Part shown: one piece after another, positions 44,725-56,350 of the stretch
Numbering within the stretch: the first letter of the stretch is position 1
Layout of the letters: each line of letters begins with the position of its first letter
Source: Halichondria panicea
Lineage: Eukaryota > Porifera > Demospongiae > Suberitida > Halichondriidae
Length of the DNA stretch: 64,000 nt
Assembly: GCF_963675165.1 (NCBI RefSeq)
Contig: NC_087382.1
Location: 3,697,963 to 3,761,962 of the forward strand
Direction: 5' to 3'
Notes under the pieces: model-generated
Seen by the model: only the letters and a program-made list of their open reading frames with translations
Databases searched by the model: none
What the model was told of the DNA's origin: nothing
Made by a program: the position numbers and the translations under genes

Positions 44725-45720
44725 ATGGATGGACAAGATTACAACGAGGACAACACACTCTGTCAAAATATCAGTGCAAAGCAGTTCCAAGATCTGAGGA
44801 TTGTTAGTATAATCAGCATACTGTTGCTATTGGTTCCCACACTGATCGTGCAGCTTATCTTTATCTATCGATACAAGTCTACATTTCTACACCGTCAATT
44901 CCTCTACACAACAGTTGCTGTGATACTAATATATATAATATTCACTTTGTACCCAAGCACTATTGATGTTGGTTGTCCTCTCTTTTATTTATTAATGACT
45001 AGTTTGGGAGTGTACATAACTGTTGTAGAGATAATGCAAATAACAACCATCCATCTTCTACTCTTGTACAAACTCTGCAAGTACATAGAAACAAGAACCA
45101 CACAGCGACTACAGGCACTTTGCTGCAATATTCGTCCACAACCATGGCATGATGTGATGATAGTGTGTATTCAACTTGGTATACCATTACCCTTACTAAT
45201 AGCTGACATTGTGGTGATATTGAAAACACGTTCAATCGAAGTGTACAAGGTGGAAAACTATATTAAGTACATTGAAAAACCTCTGCTGGCAGTCAACGCA
45301 CTATTGGGCCTGATATGCACAGTGTTACTGATGCTCTGGTGTTGTATGCTGTGGAAAAGAAGATTGTTAAAGAATAAAGTGAAATTTGTGTGCACTCAAA
45401 TGGGCCACATATTACTCGTCTTAGTCGTCTTATTAATTGGGAGCATACTTTTGTTGCCTTCAAATTATAGTTATGGTCTTGCAGTAAGTTCTGTAATGCG
45501 AACATTTATTCCCGTATCTTTTGGTGTGTATATTCTCATGAGCATACCAAGTCTACAAAGAAAAGTCACTACAAAGGCCCAAGTTCCTGCAACTAATCGC
45601 CACACCAACCCGCCCTCTACTAGAGTCAGCCTGCCTACAGATACAGCCGAACATGCTCCAAACTTTCTAAGCCCAAGCACGTCAGGACCTTCAGAAGTGA
45701 CTCCGCTAATAAACAATTAA
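44725..45720 (+). CDS. 7TM receptor-like protein, array copy 8 (intact)
   Basis: Intronless, 331 aa, start MDGQDYNEDNTLCQNIS with one sequon. It has the same seven spans and spacing as copy 2, including the YRYKSTFLHRQFLYTT loop, Cys before TM3 (DVGCPLFYLL), LLLLYKLCKYIETRTTQRL after TM3, CNIRPQPWHDVMIVCIQLG at TM4 and LLKNKVKFVCTQMGHILLV into TM6. The extracellular loop between TM4 and TM5 (SIEVYKVENYIKYIEK) is unlike that of other copies. The tail carries the invariant block and ends EVTPLINN. It is preceded by the CArG/TATTTAA module. Ligand and coupling are unknown. Confidence 0.8.
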   Translation: MDGQDYNEDNTLCQNISAKQFQDLRIVSIISILLLLVPTLIVQLIFIYRYKSTFLHRQFLYTTVAVILIYIIFTLYPSTIDVGCPLFYLLMTSLGVYITVVEIMQITTIHLLLLYKLCKYIETRTTQRLQALCCNIRPQPWHDVMIVCIQLGIPLPLLIADIVVILKTRSIEVYKVENYIKYIEKPLLAVNALLGLICTVLLMLWCCMLWKRRLLKNKVKFVCTQMGHILLVLVVLLIGSILLLPSNYSYGLAVSSVMRTFIPVSFGVYILMSIPSLQRKVTTKAQVPATNRHTNPPSTRVSLPTDTAEHAPNFLSPSTSGPSEVTPLINN

Positions 45721-46917
45721 TTGTAAATTAATTTGTACATGCGCACACACAATGAGATGACCATTTATAATGAAAGTATCACAAATCAATGAGTACTATA
45801 GTAGCCTTATTCAGAAACTATGGCTGGTACAGATAACTCCCTCGTATAGATAGTCAACTGCCCAAATAGTGGCAAGTCAAAATGTGCAATTAATGCAATT
45901 ATAAAAGTTGTGTACAATATAATGAAGGTGAGTAATTACGCTGAGATTGAAATTCTTATGGGCTAGGGGTTAGATGATGGTGATGCCCATGCAGCAACCT
46001 GTGTACTTAGTTACAGTGCAAGGGTTTATCAACCAGTGGTCATAAGTCCTTGGTTACATACAATGAATATATGAGTGGTTCCCACACTAACAACTTACGA
46101 GAATAACCCACTTCCACACAATAATCGTCTTAGTTGTCTACCAAATCTACGAAAGAAAGTCACGAAAAAGGCCCAAGTAAAGTAGTGGAAATTTTCCGAA
46201 CATGAATACAATTACAAATTGTGTTGTATACGGGAAGATGTGCATGTCCAGCAACTATACACACAATCTCCACTACCACACATACACGCCCTGTATAAGC
46301 AAGCACACAATCTTTGTCTTGCCTTTCGTATAGTAATTGCCGGTGAAACCACATTTCTTTATAGGAAAGCCACCAAACCGCAGGTTGCAGCAAAGCAGGA
46401 GAGTTTTCAGAGACTTTAGGAGGTCTGAGACACAACAACCTCTTTGTTTTTAAGGGAATCGTCGGTGAGGCTGTGAACAAACTTGATTGCTCTGACAATG
46501 CTCTTAGAGAGAAGAACCTAGGGCTGTATTGTGTATAACACTTATAGGGATTCAACTCACTTTAGTTTCCATTATCCATAATTATTATGGCAATGTGGTC
46601 ATAGCCACTTAATGATACGTAACACATGTATGTATAGATAGAGGCTGTGAATAGTTGTAATGAGTGTATAGTTCCCACGCGTAGGATCTTATGAATAAAC
46701 CACTTTCACACAATCTCCATTTTTCGTCGAGCCCCTCCCCTCTCCCCCTATATAAGGTTTATCTTGCACAATTTATGCAGCAGCTATATAACACCAGAAG
46801 AAGTTTAGCAATAGAACTATAATTATAGCCACAAGTCAAGACCCTTCTAGTATATAAGCCAAGTCATTTAAGGGAAGTATATAATTATACTGCCTCACGA
46901 ATCCCTCGACAAAAGAA
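45721..46917 (+). other. Array spacer with a ~135-bp foreign insert
   Basis: Standard spacer modules, with a trace of receptor 3' sequence (accaaatctacgaaagaaagtcac, near 46140). At about 46385-46520 the module gccaccaaaccgcag/ggctgtattgtg is split by sequence found nowhere else in the window (agcaggagagttttcagagac onward). A TATATAAG element lies at 46749-46756 upstream of copy 9. Confidence 0.6.
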
Positions 46918-47963
46918 ATGGATGGACTGGATTATAATGAGTCCAACAACACATACTTGTACTGTCCAATTGTTTTTGAAGATCTGTTTCAAGTTTACAT
47001 GATCTTTGGTATAATTGGCATAGTGCTATTGGTTCCCACATTGATCTTACAGCTCATCTTTATGTGCCGGTACAAGTCTACACTTCTACACCGTCAATTC
47101 CTCTACACAACAATTGTTTTGATACTAATAGGTATAATTAACATTATATACCTGAGTAGTTGTCCTTTGTTTTCTCCAATTTTAATAATGTAAATCTGTA
47201 CATGTTGTATGTGGAGATACTGCAAATAACAACCATCCATCTTCATGCACCTCTTATACAAGTTCTCTAAGCACATGGAAACAAGAATAATGCAACGGCT
47301 ACAGACTCTTTGCTGCAAACTCTGCAAAAACATGGAGGAAATAAAAACCATTCAAAGGTTACACCTTGCTGCAATATTCGTCCACGCCTATGGAATGATG
47401 TGATGATAGTGTGTATTCAACTTGGTCTCCCATTACCCTTACTATAATAGCTGAGATTGTGGTGATATCGAAAACACATTCAGACTATTTTATATTCGGG
47501 GAATATAATTAATTTTTTCTGCCTACGCTGGCAGTCAACATACTATTGGGCCTGATATGCATAGTGATGCTGGTGGTCTGGTCCTGTATGTTGATAAAGA
47601 GAAAATTGTTGAAAAATAAAGCAAAATTTGTGTGCACTCAAATGGGTCGCATATTAATCGTCTTAGTCGTCTTATTAATCGGGAACACAACTTATTTCTA
47701 TTCAGATTATGTTCATTTTTCTCTTGCAATAATTATTTTCTGCACTACGAACAATTGCTCCCGTATCTTTTGGTGTGTATGTTCTCATGAGCCTACCAAA
47801 CCTACAAAGGAAAGTCACTACAAAGGCCCAAGTTTTTGCAACTAATCGCCACACCAACCCGCCCTCTACTAGAGTCAGCCTGCCTACAGATACAGCCGAA
47901 CATGCTCCAAACTTTCTAAGCCCAAGCACGGCAGAACCTTCAGAAGTGACTCAGCTAGTATAA
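46918..47963 (+). pseudogene. 7TM array copy 9, multiply frameshifted
   Basis: MDGLDYNESNNTYLYCPIVFED with TM1 and TM2 open, stop after 91 residues. Later segments (TM3, an expanded loop with a repeated ctctgcaaaaacatgg stretch, TM4, TM5-TM6, TM7) survive in different frames. The tail is complete and ends at a stop near 47963. Confidence 0.85.
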
Positions 47964-48227
47964 GAAAAGACTGTCTTTATAAATACATTATATTTGTACA
48001 TGCACACATGCACACACAATGAGAAACACAATCTATTGAAGATAATTATCACAAGACAATGAGTATTACTACATATAGCTCTAGCCTTATTCATAAACTA
48101 CTTGCTATACAGATTTACTACAGAAGCAGATTTAATACGGAAGCAGATACAACAGGTCCAAGCTATCGCGTGCGCAGTATAATTGTACATCGCATGAGGT
48201 TCACAATCAATATCTGGTTACAAGGAA

Positions 48228-49246
48228 ATGGACAAACAAGTTTACTATGAGGACAACACAAACTGTCAAAAATCAGTGAATTTATGATAAAGTAGATCTA
48301 GTTAGTATAATTAACATACCGTTGCTATGGTTCCCATATTTATCTTACAGTTCTTCTTTATATATACAGGTACATTTCTACACCGTCAATTCCTCTATAC
48401 AACAGTTGTTGTCATACTATTCACCATAATATACATTGTAAGCCAAAGCACTGTTGATGTTGGTTGTCTATTTGTGACTAGTTTGAGTTAATTCCATGGT
48501 ACATAATTTATGTTGAGATACTGCAAATAACAACCATCCATCTTCTACTCTTGACAAACTCTAAGCACATAGAAACAAGAATCATGCAACGCCGACTACA
48601 GACACTTTGCTGTAATATTCGCTTATGGCATGATGTGATGATAGTGTGTATTCAACTTGGAGTGTGTATTCAACTTGGTCTCCCATTACCCTTACTAATA
48701 GCTGAGATTGTGGTGATATTCAACTGATCTACTTTATATATACAAGGTGGAGTGCGATTACATTGAAATATTTCTGCTGGCATGCAGTCAACATACTATT
48801 GGGCCTGACATGCACGGTGTTACTGGTGCTCTGGTTTTGTATGCTGTGGAAAAGAAGATTGCTAAAGAATAAAGTGAAATTTGTGTGCACTGAAATGGGC
48901 CACATATACTACTCGTCTATATACTAGTCGTACTATTAATTGGGAGCATACTTTGTTGCGTTATTTGTTGCCTTCAAAATATAGTGATTATAGTCTTGCA
49001 GTAACTTCTGCATGTGATACAAAAATTTCTTCCATTATCTTTTGGTGTGTATATTCTCATAAGCATACCAAGTCTCCAAAGGAGAGTCACTACAAGAGCT
49101 TTAATTTGCAACTAATCGCCACACCAACCCGCCCTCTACTAGAGTCAGCTTGCCTACAGATACAGCCGAACATGCTCCAAACTTTCTAAGCTCAAGCACA
49201 TCAGAACCTTCAGAAGTAACTCCACTAGTGAACATTGTTAATTAAA
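48228..49246 (+). pseudogene. 7TM array copy 10, heavily degraded
   Basis: The start ATGGACAAACAAGTTTAC is followed by many small indels in every span, including a duplicated gtgtattcaacttgg stretch at about 48646-48677. The tail DNA is conserved but out of frame. Confidence 0.85.
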
Positions 49247-49678
49247 CATAAATTATTGTTAATTTGTATACATGCACACACACACACAATGAGAAGACAC
49301 TTAATATTATCACAAGCCAATGAGTACTAGCCCGAGCCTTATTCAGAACTAGCTATACAGATAACTCCCTCGTATAGATAGTCAACTGCCCAAATAGTGG
49401 CAAGTCCAAATTTGAATTAATGTAATTAGAAGTTGTGTACAATGAATGAAGGTCAATAATTAATACGCTGAGATTGCAATTCTTGTGGCCTAGGGGTTAG
49501 ATGATGCCTAGCAACCTGTGTACTTAGTTAAAGTGCAAGGGTTTATCAACCAGTGGTCATAAGTCCTTGGTTACATACAATGAGAACCTGAGTAGTTCCC
49601 ACACTAGCAATTTATGAGAATAAGCCACTCCTACACAATCTTCACTATAGCCAGGACTGAGGTGTATATGCTCCCCCC

Positions 49679-49686
49679 TATAAAAG
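49679..49686 (+). promoter_or_regulatory. TATA box, copy 11
   Basis: TATAAAAG in ctcccccctataaaagcaag, followed by tctttgtc, 159 bases before the start codon. This upstream type has no CArG box and differs from that of copies 8 and 13. Confidence 0.62.
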
Positions 49687-49837
49687 CAAGTCTTTGTCAT
49701 TCAGTAATAATTATAGCAGAAGTACCTTAGCATAGCTGCATGCATGCACCAAAGTCAAAACAGTTTAATTAGCAATAGACCAAGCTAAGTTAAAAGAAGT
49801 ATAATTATACTGACTCAAGAATTTGTCTACAAGGAAA

Positions 49838-50821
49838 ATGGATGGACTAGATTACCATGAGGACAACGATACAAACTGTCTAAATATCAGTGATTCTGTG
49901 ATAAAGCAAAACATTATGATTTCTAGTATAATCATCATAGTGCTATTGGTTCCCACATTGATCTTGCAGCTCTTCTTTATCTGTCGGTACAAGTCTACGT
50001 TTCTACACCGTCAATTCCTCTACACAACAGTTTTTGTGCTCCTATTTAATATAATAATCATTGTAAGCCAAAGCACGATTAATATTGGTTGTCCTTCCTT
50101 TTATTTATTAGTGACTAGTTTGACTAGGTACATAACTTATGTCGAGCTACTGCAAATAATAACAATCCATCTTTTACTCTTGTACAAACTCTGCAAGCAC
50201 ATGCAAACAAGAGCCATGCAACGACTACAGGCACTTTGCTGCAATATTCGTCCACGCCTGTGGCATGATGTGATGATAGTGTGTATTCAACTCGGCCTCC
50301 CATTACCCTTGCTAATAGCTGACATTGTGGTGATATTGAAAACACATTCAATCGAGGAGGAACTTTATTATATTGTTAACTTTATTCTTAAACCGATGCT
50401 GGCAGTCAACGCACTATTGGGCCTGATATGCACAGTGTTACTGGTGCTCTGGTGTTGTATGTTGTGGAAAAAAAGATTGCTAAAGAATAAACTGAAATTT
50501 GTGTGCACTCAAATGGGCCACATATTACTTGTCTTAGTCGTCTTATTAATTGGAAGCATACTTTTGTTACCTTCAATTTATAGTTATGGTTTTGAAGTAA
50601 CTTCTGTAATGCGAACATTTCTTCCCGTATCTTTTGGTGTGTATATTCTCATAAGCCTACCAAGTCTACAAAGGAAAGTCGCTACAAGAGCTTTTAATCG
50701 CCACACCAACCCGCCCTCTACTAGAGTCAGCCTGCCTACAGATACAGCCGAACATGCTCCAAACTTTCTAAGCCCAAGCACAGCAGAATCTTCAGAAGTG
50801 ACTTCACTAATAAACAATTAA
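49838..50821 (+). CDS. 7TM receptor-like protein, array copy 11 (intact)
   Basis: Intronless, 327 aa, start MDGLDYHEDNDTNCLNISDS with two sequons. The frame is open 15 bases upstream, but the ATG shared by the family is used. TM layout and motifs follow copy 2, with Cys before TM3 (NIGCPSFYLL), CNIRPRLWHDVMIVCIQLG at TM4 and LLKNKLKFVCTQMGHILLV into TM6. The membrane-proximal tail is shorter: RKVATRAFNRHTNPPS lacks several residues (VTTKAQVPAT region) present in others, an in-frame loss. The invariant tail block follows and ends EVTSLINN. Upstream is the TATAAAAG-type promoter without CArG. Confidence 0.8.
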   Translation: MDGLDYHEDNDTNCLNISDSVIKQNIMISSIIIIVLLVPTLILQLFFICRYKSTFLHRQFLYTTVFVLLFNIIIIVSQSTINIGCPSFYLLVTSLTRYITYVELLQIITIHLLLLYKLCKHMQTRAMQRLQALCCNIRPRLWHDVMIVCIQLGLPLPLLIADIVVILKTHSIEEELYYIVNFILKPMLAVNALLGLICTVLLVLWCCMLWKKRLLKNKLKFVCTQMGHILLVLVVLLIGSILLLPSIYSYGFEVTSVMRTFLPVSFGVYILISLPSLQRKVATRAFNRHTNPPSTRVSLPTDTAEHAPNFLSPSTAESSEVTSLINN

Positions 50822-51418
50822 ACCCTTATTGTAAACGTTAATTTGTACATGCACACACAATAATCGAGAAGACAGTTTATTATCTCAAACGAATGAGTAG
50901 TAGCCTTATTTAGCTAGTACAGATATATAACTCATATAGATAGTCAACTGCCCATAGTGGCAAATCCAAATGTGAGAAGTTGTGTACAATATAAATAAGG
51001 GAAGGTCAGTCAGTAATTATGCTGAGATTGCAATTATTGTGGCCTAGGGGTTAGATGATGGTGATGCCAGCAACCTGTGTATTGTTACAGTGCAAGGGTT
51101 TATCAACCAGTGGTCATAAGTGCTTGGTTACACACAATGAGAACTTGAGTAGTTCCCACATTAGCTAAGTTATGAGAATAAGCCACTTCTACACCATCTT
51201 CACTACCATGCAAAGTGCATGCTCCCCCCTATACAAGCAATGTCTATAAAATGCATTCAGTATAATTATATTATTATAGTATAGATCAGAAGTACTTTAA
51301 CAATAGAACCATATAGCTGCATGCATGCACCAAAGTCAAGACAGTTTAGCAATATACCAAGTCAGGTTAAAAGAAGTATAAATACTGTAACTCAAGAATC
51401 TGCATGACAACAAGGAAA
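50822..51418 (+). other. Array spacer
   Basis: Standard 3' flank and upstream modules. The TATA context is degraded to ctcccccctatacaagc near 51225, ahead of pseudogene copy 12. Confidence 0.55.
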
Positions 51419-52417
51419 ATGGATGGACTATAGATTACCATGAGGACGACAATACAAACTGTCTAAATATCAGTGATTCTGTGTTCCTAAATATTATAGG
51501 ATCTTTGGTATAATCAGCATATACCATTGCTATTGGTTCCAACATTGATTCTGCAAGCTCTTCTTTATCTACCGGTACAAGTCTACATTTCTACACCGTC
51601 AATTCCTCTACACAACGATTGTTGTGATTATATTATTTACAAACTACGCTGTATACCCGAGCAGTCTCAATGACTGTCCTTTGTCTTTCCTACTTGTAAA
51701 TAGTTTGAATGTGTAGCTACGTATTGTATGTGGATATCATTCAAATAACAACCATCCGTCTTCTACTCTTGTACAAATTCTGCAAGCACATGGAAACAAG
51801 AACCACGCAATGACTACAGACACTTTGCTGCAATATTCGTTCACGCCTATGGATGAAGTGATGATAGTGTGTATTCAACTCGGGGCCTCCCATTACTCAT
51901 ACTAATAGTTGAGATTGTGGTGATATTGAAAACACATTCAGTTTCTTTTAGATATGTGGAAAGATATTATTTTTTTCTACCTACGCTGGCAGTGAACATA
52001 CTATTAGGCCTGATATGCATAGTGTTGCTGATGGTCTGGTTTTGTATGTTGATAAAGAGAAAATTGTTGAAGAATAAAATAAAATTTGTGTGCACCCAAA
52101 TTAGTCACATCTTAGTCGTCTTATTAATTGGGAACACAGCTTTTTTCTATCCACTAAATTATTATTATCTTGTAATTTTTTCTGCACTGCGTGCAATTGC
52201 TCCATTGTCATTTGGTGTGTATATTGTCATAAGCATATACCAAATCTACAAAGGAGAGTCACTACAAAGGCCCAAGTTCCTGCAACTAATCGCCACACCA
52301 ACCCGCCCTCTACTAGAGTCAGCCTGCCTACAGATACAGCCGAACATGCTCCAAACTTTCTAAGCCCAAGCACAGCAGAACCTTCAGAAGTGACTCTATA
52401 TACTGTTGAACGATTAA
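51419..52417 (+). pseudogene. 7TM array copy 12, degraded
   Basis: The start is followed at once by a stop (atggatggactatagattac). Further indels lie in TM1, TM3 (tagctacg) and TM4 (ctatggatgaag, ctcggggcctcc). TM5 to TM7 are open, but the tail is read in the alternative frame (LESACLQIQPNMLQTF). Confidence 0.85.
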
Positions 52418-52463
52418 ATTACTGCTATAAAAAACACTGTATTTTATAAATGTTACGTTATAT

Positions 52464-53345
52464 ATGAAAATTGTACATCTGGAATGAATACTGTATGCAT
52501 ACAGTTCCAGATGTACAATTTTCATTCAAGATTTTTATGCATTCAACAGTATTAATTCAAGATTTCATTAAAGATGCACTATTCATTCAGATTACAAAAT
52601 TATGCATGCATACAATCATTCAAGATATGCATGCATATACAGTCATTAAAACACAACATTTAAGAGATGTCATTTGCTTCAAAACTCGGAAGTCGGCAAT
52701 GGAACCCACTTAACCTCTTGTTAATTTTCGTTTGGAACTATGCCCAATTAAACATTCTTGTATTTTTAATCAGTGACCTTGAACCTAAAATAATTTCATT
52801 TTCGTATGTACCACACTTACGTCACCACTAATTGATAACAGCTGTATGATACATGTACATATATAGACAGTTTTTAATTAAAGTTTTTTCTTAGTTTATT
52901 TTCCTCGACTTTTTGACCCTCTCGAACCCTGGGGTAGCGGAGGATACATGTATAATTATGCAGAGATAATCATAATTATAATGCCGTGGTGCATATCCTT
53001 CTCTAAGGTGTGCATGCATGGTCATAGATAAACAAAAGAGAGGCAGAGCGATAGTGAGAAAGCAAAGGAGGATCGTCAGGGTCAAAAGTATATAATAAGC
53101 TGCTTCCGGAGGACTTTAATTAAATCCCACTCAGCTAGCTCCGGACATACTAGAAGTGTAGATGAGTGGATCAATTAAAGTCCTCAGAGCAGCTTTGCAC
53201 ATCTTGAATGAATACTAAGGCATCTTAAATGCAAAAAAATCTTGAACTGATGAAAATTGTATATACATCTTGAATGAATACTGAGCTATGCATCTTAAAT
53301 GAATGTATTTTAATCTGAATGAAAATGTAACATTTGAATTTTTAA
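52464..53345. mobile_element. Foldback-like element with inverted short-repeat arrays
   Basis: It opens with a perfect 21-bp inverted repeat (atgaaaattgtacatctggaa at 52464-52484 with its complement at 52505-52525). Arrays of ttcattcaagat / atcttgaatgaat motifs lie in opposite orientations at about 52505-52640 and 53195-53340. A further imperfect inverted repeat (agctgcttccggaggactttaatt and complement, 53097-53131 with 53164-53197) lies within. No protein is encoded. It separates the tail of copy 12 from another tail fragment. Confidence 0.6.
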
Positions 53346-53376
53346 ACAAAACGGCCCACCATACTAAAGAGTTCGA

Positions 53377-53475
53377 GAGTCAGCCTGCCTACAGATACAG
53401 CCAAACATGCTCCAAACTTTCTAAGCCCAAGTACAGCAGAACCTTCAGAAGTGACTCTACTGGTGAACGATTAAA
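53377..53475 (+). pseudogene. Orphan 7TM tail
   Basis: Starts at gagagtcagcctgcctacag and runs to gtgaacgattaaacc. It lies right after the foldback-like element and has no membrane core. Its 3' end (gtgactctactggtgaacgattaa) resembles that of copy 12, so it may be a displaced duplicate of that tail. Confidence 0.8.
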
Positions 53476-53765
53476 CCTTTGGAAAGACTGTCTTTTTGTC
53501 ACATTACACACAATTACATGCACAAAAATTAAATGAGAAACACACTATTATACTTATTAGTCTATATATATACACAGAAGTGACTATTTTTTAATGTCAC
53601 ATGCACTGATTATATTTGTACGTGCACACTCAATAATAATATCACGTATACTATAGCTATTATAATTATAGCCTTATTGATATAATGATAGAAACAGCCT
53701 CCTTCAATTTATAATAGTTAGTCAACTGACGTGCATGCATGGCAATTTCCTAAATGGAATTACTA

Positions 53766-53836
53766 GGCTTCTCTTTAAGCTGCACTGTAGTAGACATAAA
53801 TTGTTTAATACAAGCTTCTCAGAGAATGAAGTCTAA
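53766..53836 (+). repeat. Copy of the truncated end of array copy 1
   Basis: cttctctttaagctgcactg and the following ~60 bases are nearly identical to 26430-26500, the point at which copy 1 departs from the receptor sequence. Confidence 0.85.
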
Positions 53837-54412
53837 AACTGATGTGCAACAAGTCCCTTATTTAGTTATACATGCAACGAATATTTGAGTAAGTGGTTCT
53901 CATGCACGTATAGCAAGTCATGAATACCTATAGCCTTATTCAGAAACTATTCTTCATATCTAGATATACAAACTGCCTATAGAGGTAATTACCTAAATAT
54001 GAATATAATTACAATTGTGTTCGATATAAGGGAAGATGTGCATGTCCAGCAACTACACACAATCTCCACTACCACACATACACAGTCGCTAATCCAAATA
54101 GAGCCAGACAAGACCCCATCCGAATAAATATGAAATTTCCGAATTATCGGATGTCTGATTATGAATATTATTAATAGACACTTGTGTGCATGTACACGTG
54201 CTGCTAGCTGGAATAGTCTTTATCTCAATTTTCTGTCCAATGTACAGTGAGTCTTGTGAGCTCTCTCTTCGTTTTCTTTACTGACAGTCCCTCTATTCAA
54301 TTTTTTGTTTGTTTGGAAGGTTTTGGACTAAAGGGGCAGATTAGTGAGGTTCTATTGTATAAGCAAGCATACAGTTTTTATCTAACCATGCAAGAGCTCA
54401 AAAATAAAGAGA

Positions 54413-54621
54413 TACCGTATAGCGGGTATATTTCGAGGGTATAAATTCGTGGATGTGCCTTTAGCAAGGTTTTCGCGGATTTAATTTTCGTGGAATAGCG
54501 CCTTTTTTGCAGCATGCATGCATGGAATATTAAATTCGCTGTTATAAATGTTCGCGGTTCATGCCTAATCCACGAAAACCACAAACATTTTATGCCCTCG
54601 AAATATCCCCTCTATACGGTA
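54413..54621. mobile_element. 205-bp MITE with ~33-bp inverted repeats and TA duplication
   Basis: The ends ccgtatagcgggtatatttc and, reversed, ccgtatagaggggatatttc form imperfect terminal inverted repeats directly flanked by TA on each side. The interior is AT-rich with ttcgcggattt / cgaaaaccac motifs. TA flanks suggest mobilisation by a Tc1/mariner-type transposase. It interrupts a conserved spacer module. Confidence 0.82.
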
Positions 54622-54770
54622 GTATACCTTCATGCAGCGTATGCTCGAGGTTCACGGTTCGTATATTAATTGCCGGTGAAACCGCATTTCTTTATATCGA
54701 AAGCCACCAAACCGCAGGGCTGTAATAACACGTATATAGGGATTCAACCCACTTTAGTTTTCTATTTTCT

Positions 54771-54814
54771 CCATATATGGTAATGCAGTCATAGCCACGA
54801 CGCTCTTATTTAAA
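54771..54814 (+). promoter_or_regulatory. CArG box plus TATA-like element, copy 13
   Basis: CCATATATGG at 54771-54780 and TTATTTAAA at 54806-54814, followed by ctcctggtctaacac. It lies 156-199 bases before the start codon of an intact copy. Confidence 0.62.
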
Positions 54815-54969
54815 TCTCCTGGTCTAACACTGCACAATGCATGTAAGTTAAGTAGCTACATTAGAAGTATTTTAGCAATAGCTGCATGCACACAAGTCAA
54901 GACAGTTTAGCATTAGACCAAGTCAAGTCAAGAGAAGTACTGATTCAGCAATCTGACTATACAAGGAAA

Positions 54970-55971
54970 ATGGATGGACTATATATAGATTACTATGAGG
55001 ACAACAACACAAACTGTCCAAATATAAGTGATTCTGTTGTAAAGGACTTCAGGACCTTTAGTATAATTGGTATAGTGCTATTGGTTCCCTCATTGATCTT
55101 GCAGCTCTTTTTTATCTACCGGTACAAGTCTACATTTCTACACCGTCAATTCCTCTACACAACAATTGTAGTGCTACTAATATATATAACGAACATTGTA
55201 CACCCGAGCACTGTTGATGTTGGTTGTCCTTTTTTTCCTTTATTTGTGACTAGTTTGGTTGGGTACATAATTTATGTGGAGATATTTCAAATAACAACCA
55301 TCCATTTTCTACTCTTGTACAAATTCTGCAAGCACATAGAAACAAGAACCACGCAACGACTACAGACACTTTGCAATATTCGTCCACGCCCACGGCATGA
55401 TTTGATGATAGTGTGTATTCAACTTGGTCTCCCATTACCCATACTAATAGCTGAGATTGTGATGATATTGAAAACACATATGAATTTAGTCAACTTTATT
55501 GACATGGACATTATTCTACCTGTTGTGGCAGTCAACGTACTATTAGGCCTGATATGCATAGTGTTGCTGATGGTCTGGTTTGGTATACTGATAAAGAGAA
55601 AATTGTTGAAGAATAAAGCAAAATTTGTGTGCACTCAAATTAGTCACATATTAATCGTGTTAGTCGTTTTATTAATCGGGAATGCAAGTTATTTTTATTC
55701 CCATTTTTATTTTAATGATGCTTTTTTAGTAGAGTTTGCAATGCAAATAGTTGCTATTGTATCTTTTGGTGTGTATATTCTCATAAGCATACCAAGCCTA
55801 CAAAGGAGAGTCACTACAAAGGCCCAAGTTCCTGCAACTAATCGCCACACCAACCCGCCCTCTACTAGAGTCAGCCTGCCTACAGATACAGCCGAACATG
55901 CTCCAAACTTTCTAAGCCCAAGCACAGCAGAACCATCAGAAGTGACTCCGCTAATAAACATTGTTAATTAA
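54970..55971 (+). CDS. 7TM receptor-like protein, array copy 13 (intact)
   Basis: Intronless, 333 aa, start MDGLYIDYYEDNNTNCPNIS with two sequons and a three-residue gain (YID). The frame is open 28 codons further up (to 54886) through the conserved leader, but that leader is untranslated in other copies, so the family ATG is preferred. Spans and motifs match copy 2: IYRYKSTFLHRQFLYTT, Cys before TM3 (DVGCPFFPLF), LLLLYKFCKHIETRTTQRL, IVCIQLGLPLPILIAEIV at TM4 and LLKNKAKFVCTQISH before TM6. One residue is missing in LQTLCNIRPRPRH. TM7 begins with a distinctive acidic change (FLVEFAMQIVAIVSF). The full tail ends EVTPLINIVN. It has the CArG/TATTTAA upstream module. Confidence 0.8.
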   Translation: MDGLYIDYYEDNNTNCPNISDSVVKDFRTFSIIGIVLLVPSLILQLFFIYRYKSTFLHRQFLYTTIVVLLIYITNIVHPSTVDVGCPFFPLFVTSLVGYIIYVEIFQITTIHFLLLYKFCKHIETRTTQRLQTLCNIRPRPRHDLMIVCIQLGLPLPILIAEIVMILKTHMNLVNFIDMDIILPVVAVNVLLGLICIVLLMVWFGILIKRKLLKNKAKFVCTQISHILIVLVVLLIGNASYFYSHFYFNDAFLVEFAMQIVAIVSFGVYILISIPSLQRRVTTKAQVPATNRHTNPPSTRVSLPTDTAEHAPNFLSPSTAEPSEVTPLINIVN

Positions 55972-56350
55972 ACCCTATGTTAATTTGTACATGCACACAA
56001 GTACACAATGAGAATTAAGACACACTTTATAATGAAAGTATTATCAAACCAATGAGTACTAGCCCGAGCCTTATTCAGAACTAGCTATACAGATGACTCC
56101 CTCATATAGATAGTCAACTGCCCAAATAGTGGCAAGTCCAAATGAATTAAAGTTGTGTACAATAATTATAAGGGAAGGTCAGTAATTACGCTGAGATTAC
56201 AATTCTTGTGGCCTAGGGGTTAGATGATGGTGATGTCCAGCAACTTGTGTACTTAGTTACAGTGCAAAGGTTTATCAACCAGTGGTCATTAGTCCTTGGT
56301 TACACACAATGAATATTTGAGTAGTTCACACACTAGCAACTATACTCAAA

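Noticed and set aside
26756..55971. Assignment of the receptors to class A GPCRs or to insect-type gustatory receptors
   Set aside because: Class A motifs are absent, and the glycosylated N-terminus with a long C-terminal tail does not fit inverted insect receptors. Topology alone does not justify either name.
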